DNA from: JBJFGR01 sp051892875
GTDB lineage: Bacteria; Pseudomonadota; Gammaproteobacteria; Enterobacterales; Succinivibrionaceae
Assembly: GCA_051892875.1 (NCBI GenBank)
Contig: JBJFGR010000013.1
Span: 1 to 24,387 of the forward strand
Direction: 5' to 3'
DNA length: 24,387 nucleotides
Made by a program: the position numbers and the translations under genes
The notes under the pieces: model-generated
What the model was told of the DNA's origin: nothing
Database searches by the model: none
What the model saw: the letters and a program-made list of their open reading frames with translations, nothing else
In this document: positions 8,598-15,304 of the stretch, in pieces
Numbering within the stretch: the first letter of the stretch is position 1
Layout: each line of letters starts with the position of its first letter

Positions 8598-10111
8598 TAT
8601 TTTTGAGGTATCCTTAATTTTTTACCAATATTTACTTGATTGCTCTTTATGTTATTCAATTTTTTTATTTCTTCTATTGAAACATTATACTTTTGGGCAA
8701 TTTTACTTAAGGAATCACCTTTCTTTACTTCATACACAATTGTTCGAGATGAACTTTCATTTGCAGATAAACTAGAATTTTTGTGCATACAAACAGTTTC
8801 ATTATTATTTATAAATTTTTTTATACCTTGATATATTGCATATGCAATTTCTCGTCGATATTTCGGGGTTGCCAATAATCTTTCTTCATCATAGTTAGAG
8901 ATATAACCAGTCTCAATTAATAAAGAAGGTATATCTGGAGCTTTTAACACAGCCAAAGACCTATCAATAGGTTTACTATTATGTAAATTAGCTACAGAAG
9001 ACAAACTAAACAAAATATTTTTTGCAAGTTCTCTTCCGTAATAAATAGATGTATCTGATGACATTTCAATAATCCAATCAGCAACATTAATATTGGGATT
9101 ATTTTGAGAAATAGTGGTTATCATTTCACCCGCGCCACCTAATAATTTCTTTTGTTTTTCCTTATCTTGTTCTAACTTATTGTTTTCTCTTTTTGCTCTA
9201 TTAGGAGCCAAAACCAAAACAGAAGCTCCACGAGCACTTTTATTTGCTGCACTATCTGCATGTATTGATATCAATATATCAGCCTTCTTCTTTCGTGCTA
9301 TTTCTGAGCGCATACCTAACTCAATAAAAGTATCATTAGATCTTGTTAAATAACCATTAATTTTTTTATCACCATTAAAATATAACATTAAGTTTTTAGA
9401 TATATCTAAGGTTACATTTTTTTCTTTTAATCCACTATTACCAATAGCCCCTGGATCCTTACCACCATGCCCTGGATCTATTACAACATTACACGAATCA
9501 TATTGTTTTTTTACTATATTTTTAGGTTGAGGCGGTTCAGGTCTAGCCATTACCTTTTCAACAGATTCTATTGGTTTATTTACATCTGCATCACCTTTAT
9601 TATTTAAGGTATCAAATAATTCAGCTTCAAGATCTGCAATTTCTTGATCTTGTTTCTTATCATTACTATCTTTAGATTCATCAACTTTTGGAACTATTGA
9701 GTTGTTTTGTTTGCTAGCAGTATTCGGAATATCTACAACTAAACGGGGATTTTGTCTACTTTCACCTTTTAAAGCAAAAATCATAGGTTTTAAAGGTTCT
9801 TTAAAATAAAATATATAAATAATTTCAGATTTTCTTCTTCCTCTAGAAACCTTATATATAGAACTTTTAGATGTTATTTTTACAATTCCATATTTTTTTA
9901 AAGGATCTTTTATGTCAAGTATACGAACCTCTAATTGCTTATTTTCATTGCTTAATGAATATTGATATGTAGGCATACTCTCCATATCAAAAACAATTCT
10001 AGTTTTTTCAGTATCTTCATAAGCTCTTATACTAACAACATCATTAGCATTTGCAAAATTTACACACCAAAATAAACAAATAAAAGTTAAAAATATTCTA
10101 ATATAAGACAT
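8597..10111 (-). CDS. amiB: N-acetylmuramoyl-L-alanine amidase, AmiB/AmiC type with LysM
   Basis: This periplasmic zinc amidase cuts the peptide from MurNAc in septal peptidoglycan so daughter cells can separate. The 504-residue protein has a signal peptide (about 1-22, ending NFANA), an AMIN domain (about 25-130), a polar linker and an Amidase_3 domain. Zinc and catalytic residues are visible: VVIDPGHGGKDPGAIG (His), GLKEKNV (Glu), ISIHADSA (His) and LLIETGYISN (Glu). A C-terminal LysM domain (about 458-502, VYEVKKGDSLSKIAQKYNVS) binds glycan. E. coli AmiB lacks LysM, while Pseudomonas and Vibrio-type AmiB have it. It overlaps mutL by one base and follows tsaE by 32 bases. Confidence 0.94.
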   Translation of the reverse strand: MSYIRIFLTFICLFWCVNFANANDVVSIRAYEDTEKTRIVFDMESMPTYQYSLSNENKQLEVRILDIKDPLKKYGIVKITSKSSIYKVSRGRRKSEIIYIFYFKEPLKPMIFALKGESRQNPRLVVDIPNTASKQNNSIVPKVDESKDSNDKKQDQEIADLEAELFDTLNNKGDADVNKPIESVEKVMARPEPPQPKNIVKKQYDSCNVVIDPGHGGKDPGAIGNSGLKEKNVTLDISKNLMLYFNGDKKINGYLTRSNDTFIELGMRSEIARKKKADILISIHADSAANKSARGASVLVLAPNRAKRENNKLEQDKEKQKKLLGGAGEMITTISQNNPNINVADWIIEMSSDTSIYYGRELAKNILFSLSSVANLHNSKPIDRSLAVLKAPDIPSLLIETGYISNYDEERLLATPKYRREIAYAIYQGIKKFINNNETVCMHKNSSLSANESSSRTIVYEVKKGDSLSKIAQKYNVSIEEIKKLNNIKSNQVNIGKKLRIPQK

Positions 10112-10143
10112 GTCAATACATCTGTTCTATTTAATTTAATTCA

Positions 10144-10632
10144 TTATTGCCTAATTTTAAAAACAGGTTCTAAATCTAAATTTGATACAAATTCTCTTCC
10201 TTTGTTAGTATTACCAATTATTGTTACTAAACGTCCAGAACCTTCATATTCAATGTTTATAATTAAATCAGCTCCAGGTAAAAAACCTTCACCATTTTGA
10301 GCCCATTCAATAATCCTTATTGAATCATGTGTAAAATAATCTCTAATCCCCATCATTTCCAATTCTTCTGGATCTGACAATCTATATAAATCAAAATGGT
10401 ATATATACTTGTCACCAATCTTATAAGATTCTACCAAAGTATATGTTGGACTTTTTACAACATCATTATAACCTAACTCTTGAATAAACCCTCTTGTAAA
10501 AGTTGTTTTTCCAGCACCTAAATTACCATCTAAATAAATAGTCATGTCTAAAGGGCATTCTTTTCCGATAATTCTACCTAAACAAACAGTATCATTATCT
10601 GTTGGTAAATAATACTTCTTATTGCTATTCAT
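10144..10632 (-). CDS. tsaE: TsaE, ATPase of the tRNA t6A synthesis complex
   Basis: TsaE works with TsaB and TsaD to complete threonylcarbamoyl-adenosine (t6A37) formation on ANN-decoding tRNAs. The 162-residue protein has the Walker A loop GNLGAGKTTFTRGFIQELG, the VKSPTYTLVESY motif, HFDLYRL, and IIEWAQNGEGFLP, all typical. Its start codon lies inside the last codons of the upstream recombinase gene (8-base overlap), so no independent leader survives between them. The N-terminus lines up with E. coli TsaE, suggesting the native start was kept. Confidence 0.95.
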   Translation of the reverse strand: MNSNKKYYLPTDNDTVCLGRIIGKECPLDMTIYLDGNLGAGKTTFTRGFIQELGYNDVVKSPTYTLVESYKIGDKYIYHFDLYRLSDPEELEMMGIRDYFTHDSIRIIEWAQNGEGFLPGADLIINIEYEGSGRLVTIIGNTNKGREFVSNLDLEPVFKIRQ

Positions 10633-11266
10633 TATTTAACTCTTTTACACAATTCTGTAAATTATCTATAAGCTTTTTATTCTTCTTACTTCTACTTCCA
10701 TACAATCTTGCTGAAAATACAGTAATAATTTCAAAAACATCTTTTACTAAATCTTCTTCAAATGAAGATGGTTCATCACCATTATTGATAATTACTAATT
10801 CTACACCTTTAGCTTCACAAATAGAAAATACTAGTTCAGATCCAAAACGTAATAATCTATCTTTATGGGTAATAACAAGACGTCTAACTTCATCATTTAT
10901 TATTTTGTTTATAAGAGTGGATAATCCTTTTTTATAGTAGTTAATTCCTGAACCAAAATCTTTTATAAGTTCGAACTTATAACCGTGCTCTGAACAGTAC
11001 AATTCTAGAACTTGAACTTGTCTATCCATTTCTTCTTTTTGTTCATGAGAACAGACTCTAGCATAAGCTATTGTATACCGATTATCTGCCTTTATAGGTA
11101 TTTCCTTTCCACTTATAGAAACTATTTTATCAAGATTGTATCTCCTCGTACCACCTGGAGATACACTGTCAGGAACTAATCGTCCTGCTCTTTCCCAATT
11201 GCGTAAAGTTTGTACATGAACACCTAATATTTTTGCAGCTTGACCTATTGAAATAATTTTATTCAT
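10625..11266 (-). CDS. IS607-family serine recombinase (TnpA-like), catalytic Ser replaced by Cys
   Basis: This is a full-length (213 residues) IS607-type transposase: MerR-like HTH (1-50), then a serine-recombinase catalytic domain (about 64-195) with VITHKDRLLRFGSELVF and EIITVFSARLYGSRS. The family motif YARVSS, whose first Ser is the nucleophile, reads YARVCSHEQ here (Cys72). The codon is TGT, one base from TCT (Ser). The protein is therefore probably inactive. No tnpB lies beside it: nnr ends 53 bases upstream of its start and tsaE begins inside its 3' end. It looks like a residual element whose right end has been lost, or a tnpA-only insertion. Confidence 0.9.
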   Translation of the reverse strand: MNKIISIGQAAKILGVHVQTLRNWERAGRLVPDSVSPGGTRRYNLDKIVSISGKEIPIKADNRYTIAYARVCSHEQKEEMDRQVQVLELYCSEHGYKFELIKDFGSGINYYKKGLSTLINKIINDEVRRLVITHKDRLLRFGSELVFSICEAKGVELVIINNGDEPSSFEEDLVKDVFEIITVFSARLYGSRSKKNKKLIDNLQNCVKELNNE

Positions 11267-11319
11267 TACTTATACCTATAAATATTTAATATACATTACA
11301 AACTATTTATAAATTATTG
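11267..11319 (-). mobile_element. Upstream end of the IS607-like element
   Basis: This is a 53-base non-coding stretch between the recombinase start and the nnr stop. It contains AAACTATTTAT (plus strand, 11300-11310) at the same 34-base offset from the start codon as in the left-edge copy. The element boundary is therefore probably between about 11311 and the nnr stop. No target duplication is expected for this family. Confidence 0.5.
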
Positions 11320-12885
11320 TCAATTGTTTATTATCCCCCTTATATATGGAATTAAATCCATCGCACATATACCTAAATTACCTTCTTTAGTTGCACATAT
11401 TTCACCTGCTGTTCCATGAATAACAACACCCAAACAAGCCGCTGTTAATGAATCACATTGTTGAGCTAAAAATGTTCCAATAATTCCCGTCAACAAATCC
11501 CCCATACCACCACTTGCCATTCCACTAACACCAACAGGTGCGATAAAAACTCTATTCCCTAAATTTTTATGAGCATCAACTATAATTGTAGTTGCTGATT
11601 TCAATACACAAACTCCATTGTATTTTAATGAAATATCTCGGGCAGATTTTATTGGATTTTCTAAAACTTCTTTTGTAGAAATATTTAACAAGGAAGCAGC
11701 TTCCTTAATATGTGGTGTAAAAATGGTGTTGTCACCACATTTTATATTGTAATTTTTTATAAAATTTAATCCATCTGCATCAACAACTTTTGGTTTTGAA
11801 GACTCTAATATAGTTATAAATCTATCGTTTATTTCAATTTTTCCAAGCCCTGGACCAAAAACTATGCTATCTGCCCATAAAAACTTCTCATAAATATTTT
11901 CAACACAAGATGTCATAATTACAGGATTAATAATATTAAACACAAATGGGTTTCCAGATAAGGGTATAGCACATGATAAACCAATTCCTGTTCTAATGGC
12001 CCCTAAAGCAGAAATAATTAAAGCCCCTTCATATCCCTTATTGCCACCAAGTAATAATAATTTACCAGCATCACCTTTATGAGCACAATTAGTTCTTTTA
12101 GGAATAAATCTTTTTACATAATTAACATCCAACTTTATATAAATATTCTGCTTTGTTAATTCTTTACAAACCTCTTCAAAGTTTGCTAGTTCATGGTTTA
12201 AAACTACAAAAACTTTTCCAATATGATTTTTACCAAACCCTAAATAAAGACCAAGTTTTGAGGTAAAAACTGTTATAGTACAATCAGCTACCACAGCTGT
12301 ATCATTTAATAACATTCCATTTTCTGTTAATAAACCACTTGGAATATCCACACTTATAATTTCTGAATCTTTTTGCTTATTTATAAAATTTATAGCATCA
12401 ATAATATTTTGATTAATTTTTCCACTAGGATTAGTTTTTACACCTATACCAAGTATTGCATCAATAATAACATCACATTTACTATTATTTTGATAGAAAT
12501 CTTTGAAAAAAACAATCTTACCCTTTTTATTAATATATTTTTGCTTTGCAAAATTAGCAGCAATTCCACTTTTTTGAGAAACTACTTCTATTACGGAAAT
12601 GTTTTTAAAATTATTTTCTAAAAACAAAGAACCTATTTCATAACCATCACCGCCATTATTTCCGCTACCCACAAAAATAGATATGATAACATTTTTATCA
12701 AATTTATATTCTTCTATTATCTTTTTAAATATTGCAGAAGCAGCTTGCTGCATTAATTTATAATCATCTTTTTCAGATGATAAATATATACTTTCTAATT
12801 GACGTGTCTGGCCTAAATCTAATAATATATTACTAAGGTAAAAACCTTGTTGATTTTCTATTTTTTCATTATTGAAATATTGCAT
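11320..12885 (-). CDS. nnr: Bifunctional NAD(P)H-hydrate repair enzyme Nnr (epimerase + dehydratase)
   Basis: Nnr repairs damaged NADHX/NADPHX. The N-terminal YjeF_N half epimerises R to S forms and the C-terminal half is the ADP/ATP-dependent dehydratase. Visible motifs are GSGNNGGDGYEIG and VDIPSGLLTENG (epimerase), then SHKGDAG-like CAHKGDAGKLLLLGG, DADGLNFI, TPHIKEAASLL and GMASGGMGDLLTGIIG (dehydratase). The start is set at the ATG at 12885, giving 521 residues (E. coli 515). The frame stays open to 13002, but those 39 residues fall on the conserved N-terminal codons of queG and match nothing in the family. An AGGTG lies 11 bases upstream of the ATG. It heads the minus-strand block. Confidence 0.92.
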   Translation of the reverse strand: MQYFNNEKIENQQGFYLSNILLDLGQTRQLESIYLSSEKDDYKLMQQAASAIFKKIIEEYKFDKNVIISIFVGSGNNGGDGYEIGSLFLENNFKNISVIEVVSQKSGIAANFAKQKYINKKGKIVFFKDFYQNNSKCDVIIDAILGIGVKTNPSGKINQNIIDAINFINKQKDSEIISVDIPSGLLTENGMLLNDTAVVADCTITVFTSKLGLYLGFGKNHIGKVFVVLNHELANFEEVCKELTKQNIYIKLDVNYVKRFIPKRTNCAHKGDAGKLLLLGGNKGYEGALIISALGAIRTGIGLSCAIPLSGNPFVFNIINPVIMTSCVENIYEKFLWADSIVFGPGLGKIEINDRFITILESSKPKVVDADGLNFIKNYNIKCGDNTIFTPHIKEAASLLNISTKEVLENPIKSARDISLKYNGVCVLKSATTIIVDAHKNLGNRVFIAPVGVSGMASGGMGDLLTGIIGTFLAQQCDSLTAACLGVVIHGTAGEICATKEGNLGICAMDLIPYIRGIINN

Positions 12886-14017
12886 GAATAATTCTACACC
12901 TACAAATTCGCTATCAAATAATTTATTAAAAAAAGTATATAATACTCTTTTAGAAACATCTGACAAACTAAATATCTGTTCTTTAAGCATTATATCAAGC
13001 AAAATAGCTTCGTATGGTCAAATTGATTATGAAAAGAGATTTATTAATGAACTACCTCAAGATTTAAATTATCTCAAAAAAAACGAAGATGTCAGAAATA
13101 ACCCTAGTCTCATTCTTGAAAATTGTCAAAACGTTATTAGTATCGCTCTTTCATATAAACTTGGTTTATCCGAACAAAATATAGATATTAACAATTCAAA
13201 TCAAGGGAATATTAGTATCTATGCCCGTGGTCGCGATTACCACAAAACAGTCAAAAAAAAATTAGAATATATAGGTCTTAAATTACAAGATATAATCCCA
13301 GATCTTAAGTACAGAGCCATAACAGATAGCGTACCATTTTATGAACAATTTTTTGCACAAATTGGAAATTTAGGTTTTAGAGGTAAAAATCAATTAATTC
13401 GTATACCTCATATCGGTTCAATGGTATTTTTAGGCGAATTACTTATAAATAAAAATTTAATAAATAATGAAATTGTAAAAAAAATCAAATCTAATGAAAA
13501 TATTCAAGATTCTACAATAAAAATAAATTTTAATTGTCCATTAAATTGTAAAAATTGTATCTACAAATGTCCAACTAACGCTCTACAGAACCATGGAATT
13601 AATATAAATAAGTGCATTTCTTTTTTAACCATAGAAAATAAAGGAATTATCCCCCTAGAATTTTGGAAAAAAATTGGTAATAAAATTTATGGATGTGATG
13701 AATGCCAATGGCATTGTCCTTTCAACAAGCCTTTATATGAACAAGATAGTGAAATTGATTTTAAAAATCGATATGATAATCAGTTTCTTAATTTTTTTAA
13801 TTTATTAAAAATAACTAACAATGATTTTAAAAAAATTTTTGCTGGTTCTCCTATATTAAGAATAGGTTACGAAAATTTTATGAGAAATATTGTTGTTGCC
13901 TCTACTAATAGTGAAAACAAAATAAAACTTCTTCCATTAATTATAAATTTAAAAGGAATTAGTCCAAAATTAGATTGGCATATTGAGCAAGCTGAAAAAA
14001 TTATAAGAAAAAATTAA
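12884..14017 (+). CDS. queG: Epoxyqueuosine reductase QueG
   Basis: QueG carries out the last step of queuosine synthesis in tRNA, using cobalamin and two [4Fe-4S] clusters to reduce epoxyqueuosine. Visible motifs are YARGRDYHK, TDSVPFYEQFFAQIGNLGFRGKN (with the catalytic Asp), FLGELL, first cluster CPLNCKNCIYKCP, then ISFLTIENKGIIP and second cluster GCDECQWHCPFN, and RIGYENFMRNI at the C-terminus. From the ATG at 12884 it has 377 residues. A TTG four codons earlier would also be open, but the ATG better fits family length. No clear Shine-Dalgarno. The first two Cys of cluster 1 are three residues apart, where E. coli QueG has two. It is divergent from nnr with overlapping start codons. Confidence 0.93.
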   Translation: MNNSTPTNSLSNNLLKKVYNTLLETSDKLNICSLSIISSKIASYGQIDYEKRFINELPQDLNYLKKNEDVRNNPSLILENCQNVISIALSYKLGLSEQNIDINNSNQGNISIYARGRDYHKTVKKKLEYIGLKLQDIIPDLKYRAITDSVPFYEQFFAQIGNLGFRGKNQLIRIPHIGSMVFLGELLINKNLINNEIVKKIKSNENIQDSTIKINFNCPLNCKNCIYKCPTNALQNHGININKCISFLTIENKGIIPLEFWKKIGNKIYGCDECQWHCPFNKPLYEQDSEIDFKNRYDNQFLNFFNLLKITNNDFKKIFAGSPILRIGYENFMRNIVVASTNSENKIKLLPLIINLKGISPKLDWHIEQAEKIIRKN

Positions 14018-14033
14018 ATCATTTAAATTTTTT
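14008..14033 (+). terminator. AT-only hairpin with T-run after queG
   Basis: Arms at 14008-14019 and 14021-14033 pair with one bulged base and end in T6. The hairpin spans the queG stop codon. With no G/C in the stem it is a weak candidate. Confidence 0.3.
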
Positions 14034-14083
14034 GTAAAATTTTATAAATAAATGTCATTTGTCACACTAAGTTTATATTTTTT

Positions 14084-14113
14084 TTACAAAGAAAAGTTAT
14101 TATCGTTTAATAT
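14084..14113 (+). promoter_or_regulatory. Candidate ppgK promoter
   Basis: TTACAA (14084-14089) is separated by 18 bases from TAATAT (14108-14113), each 4 of 6 to the sigma-70 consensus. It sits in the 141-base gap upstream of the glucokinase gene, where an own promoter is expected. In such AT-rich DNA the match is weak evidence. Confidence 0.3.
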
Positions 14114-14158
14114 TAAGAATAATGAATGGTTATACAAAAAATTTGAACGAGGTAAATT

Positions 14159-14905
14159 ATGATTACATTAGGAGTTGATATTGGAGGCTCTGGAATAAAA
14201 GGTGCTTTAGTAGATACTGAAAAAGGTGAACTTGTTAGTGAACGTATTCGTATAGAAACCCCAAAACCAGCTACTCCAGAAGCAGTTGCTTACACCTTAA
14301 AAGAATTGGTTTCAACATTTGAATTCGATGGTCCTATTGGATGTGGTTTTCCTGCTACAGTACACCACGGTGTCGCATACACTGCTGCTAACATCGATAA
14401 AACCTGGATCAACACTCCTGTTGAAAAATTATTTACTGAAACTGTTCAAAAACCTTGTTATGTACTAAATGATGCTGATGCTGCTGGTATAGCAGAAATC
14501 AAATTTGGTGCTGGTAAAGATGTACCAGGTGTTGTAATGATGATTACGATAGGAACAGGTTTAGGTTCAGCATTATTTGTGGATGGACATCTTCTACCTA
14601 ATACTGAGCTCGGTCATTTAATTCTAAACGATATGAAAGCTGAAGCTTATTGTTCAGATTTCGCTCGTCAAAGTCAAGATTTAACTTGGGGAAAATGGGG
14701 CAAAAGGTTTAATAAATACTTAAACAGAATTCAATTTCTCTTTAACCCTGATTTAATTATTCTTGGTGGCGGTGCTTCAAAACATTTTGAAAAATTCAGT
14801 GATAAAATTACAATTCACACACCTATAACCACTGCAAAAACTCTTAATACAGCTGGAATTATCGGTGCTGCTATGTATGCAGAAAACTTAAATATCAAAA
14901 AGTAA
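14159..14905 (+). CDS. ppgK: Polyphosphate glucokinase (ROK family)
   Basis: This cytosolic enzyme phosphorylates glucose with inorganic polyphosphate (often also ATP) as donor. The 248-residue protein has the ROK phosphate loop GVDIGGSGIKGALVD, GFPATVHHGVAYTAANID, the glucose-site DADAAGIAE, the family hallmark ITIGTGLGSALFVDGHLLPNTELGH, and LTWGKWGKRFNKYLNRI followed by FNPDLIILGGG. These match actinobacterial-type PpgK closely and distinguish it from ATP-only Glk. A GAGG lies about 8 bases before the ATG. It stands between queG and the ComFB-like gene with its own upstream gap. It would give PTS-independent glucose phosphorylation, which is of interest beside a decayed PTS protein 2 kb away. 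Confidence 0.92.
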   Translation: MITLGVDIGGSGIKGALVDTEKGELVSERIRIETPKPATPEAVAYTLKELVSTFEFDGPIGCGFPATVHHGVAYTAANIDKTWINTPVEKLFTETVQKPCYVLNDADAAGIAEIKFGAGKDVPGVVMMITIGTGLGSALFVDGHLLPNTELGHLILNDMKAEAYCSDFARQSQDLTWGKWGKRFNKYLNRIQFLFNPDLIILGGGASKHFEKFSDKITIHTPITTAKTLNTAGIIGAAMYAENLNIKK

Positions 14906-14940
14906 TTTTTTTAAGAATATCACTGATTTAAAATATCATT

Positions 14941-14963
14941 GCAACCTATAATATATAGGTTGC
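14941..14963 (+). promoter_or_regulatory. Perfect hairpin just upstream of the ComFB-like gene
   Basis: Arms GCAACCTATA and TATAGGTTGC (10 bp perfect, 3-base loop) end six bases before the GGAG ribosome site of the next gene. No T-run follows on either strand, so it is not a standard terminator. It could protect the ppgK 3' end or influence translation of the ComFB-like gene. Confidence 0.5.
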
Positions 14964-14981
14964 ATGAATGGAGATTTTTTA

Positions 14982-15260
14982 ATGAGTAAAATTGGTGAAA
15001 TACATAACTACTATGAAACTTTGGTATCAAAACATATTGATGCTTTAGAACTAACTTTAACAAAAGATCAAGATTATCTTACAGACTTGTTTTGTTTATC
15101 ACTAAATCAATTACCAGCTTACTATATTAGATATGGTGTTGATATGTTATATTTTACATCAGACAAAGAATTACAAAACATGGAAGATCAAGTAAGCGAA
15201 GCAGTTAATAATGCAATTAATTGGTTAGCTGACAAAAATCATCAAAGAAAAAATGAATAG
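14982..15260 (+). CDS. ComFB-like small protein (putative cyclic-dinucleotide receptor)
   Basis: This 92-residue cytosolic protein resembles the late-competence ComFB family. The start region IGEIHNYYETLVSKHID and the core DYLTDLFCLSLNQLPAYYIRYGVDMLYF match the family pattern of acidic residue, CLALNxLPPxYV and a following hydrophobic strand. ComFB proteins have recently been described as receptors for cyclic dinucleotides such as c-di-GMP. That role here is inference. An ATG at 14964 is also in frame, but GGAG at 14970-14973 sits 8 bases before the ATG at 14982, which decides the start. The longer form would leave no ribosome site. It follows ppgK by 76 bases with a hairpin between. Confidence 0.72.
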   Translation: MSKIGEIHNYYETLVSKHIDALELTLTKDQDYLTDLFCLSLNQLPAYYIRYGVDMLYFTSDKELQNMEDQVSEAVNNAINWLADKNHQRKNE

Positions 15261-15274
15261 TGTTTTGTATTTTT

Positions 15275-15300
15275 AATTGAGGATAATACAATCCTCAATT
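15275..15300 (+). terminator. Hairpin between convergent ComFB-like gene and recJ
   Basis: Arms AATTGAGGAT and ATCCTCAATT (10 bp perfect, 6-base loop) are followed on the plus strand by TTGATT after the stem's TT. It lies 15 bases after the ComFB-like stop and 4 bases from the recJ stop, and probably serves as the shared convergent terminator. Confidence 0.55.
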
Positions 15301-15304
15301 TTGA

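Noticed and set aside
337..10632. Composite transposon formed by the two IS607-type copies
   Set aside because: The enclosed genes are the normal conserved chromosomal block in normal order, and one recombinase lacks its catalytic Ser. There is no sign that the block moved.
12886..13002. N-terminal extension of nnr to an ATG at 13002
   Set aside because: It lies antisense on conserved QueG N-terminal codons, and the epimerase domain begins well after residue 40 of the extended form.
14964..14981. ATG at 14964 as start of the ComFB-like gene
   Set aside because: It would lack a ribosome site, while GGAG is ideally placed for the ATG at 14982.
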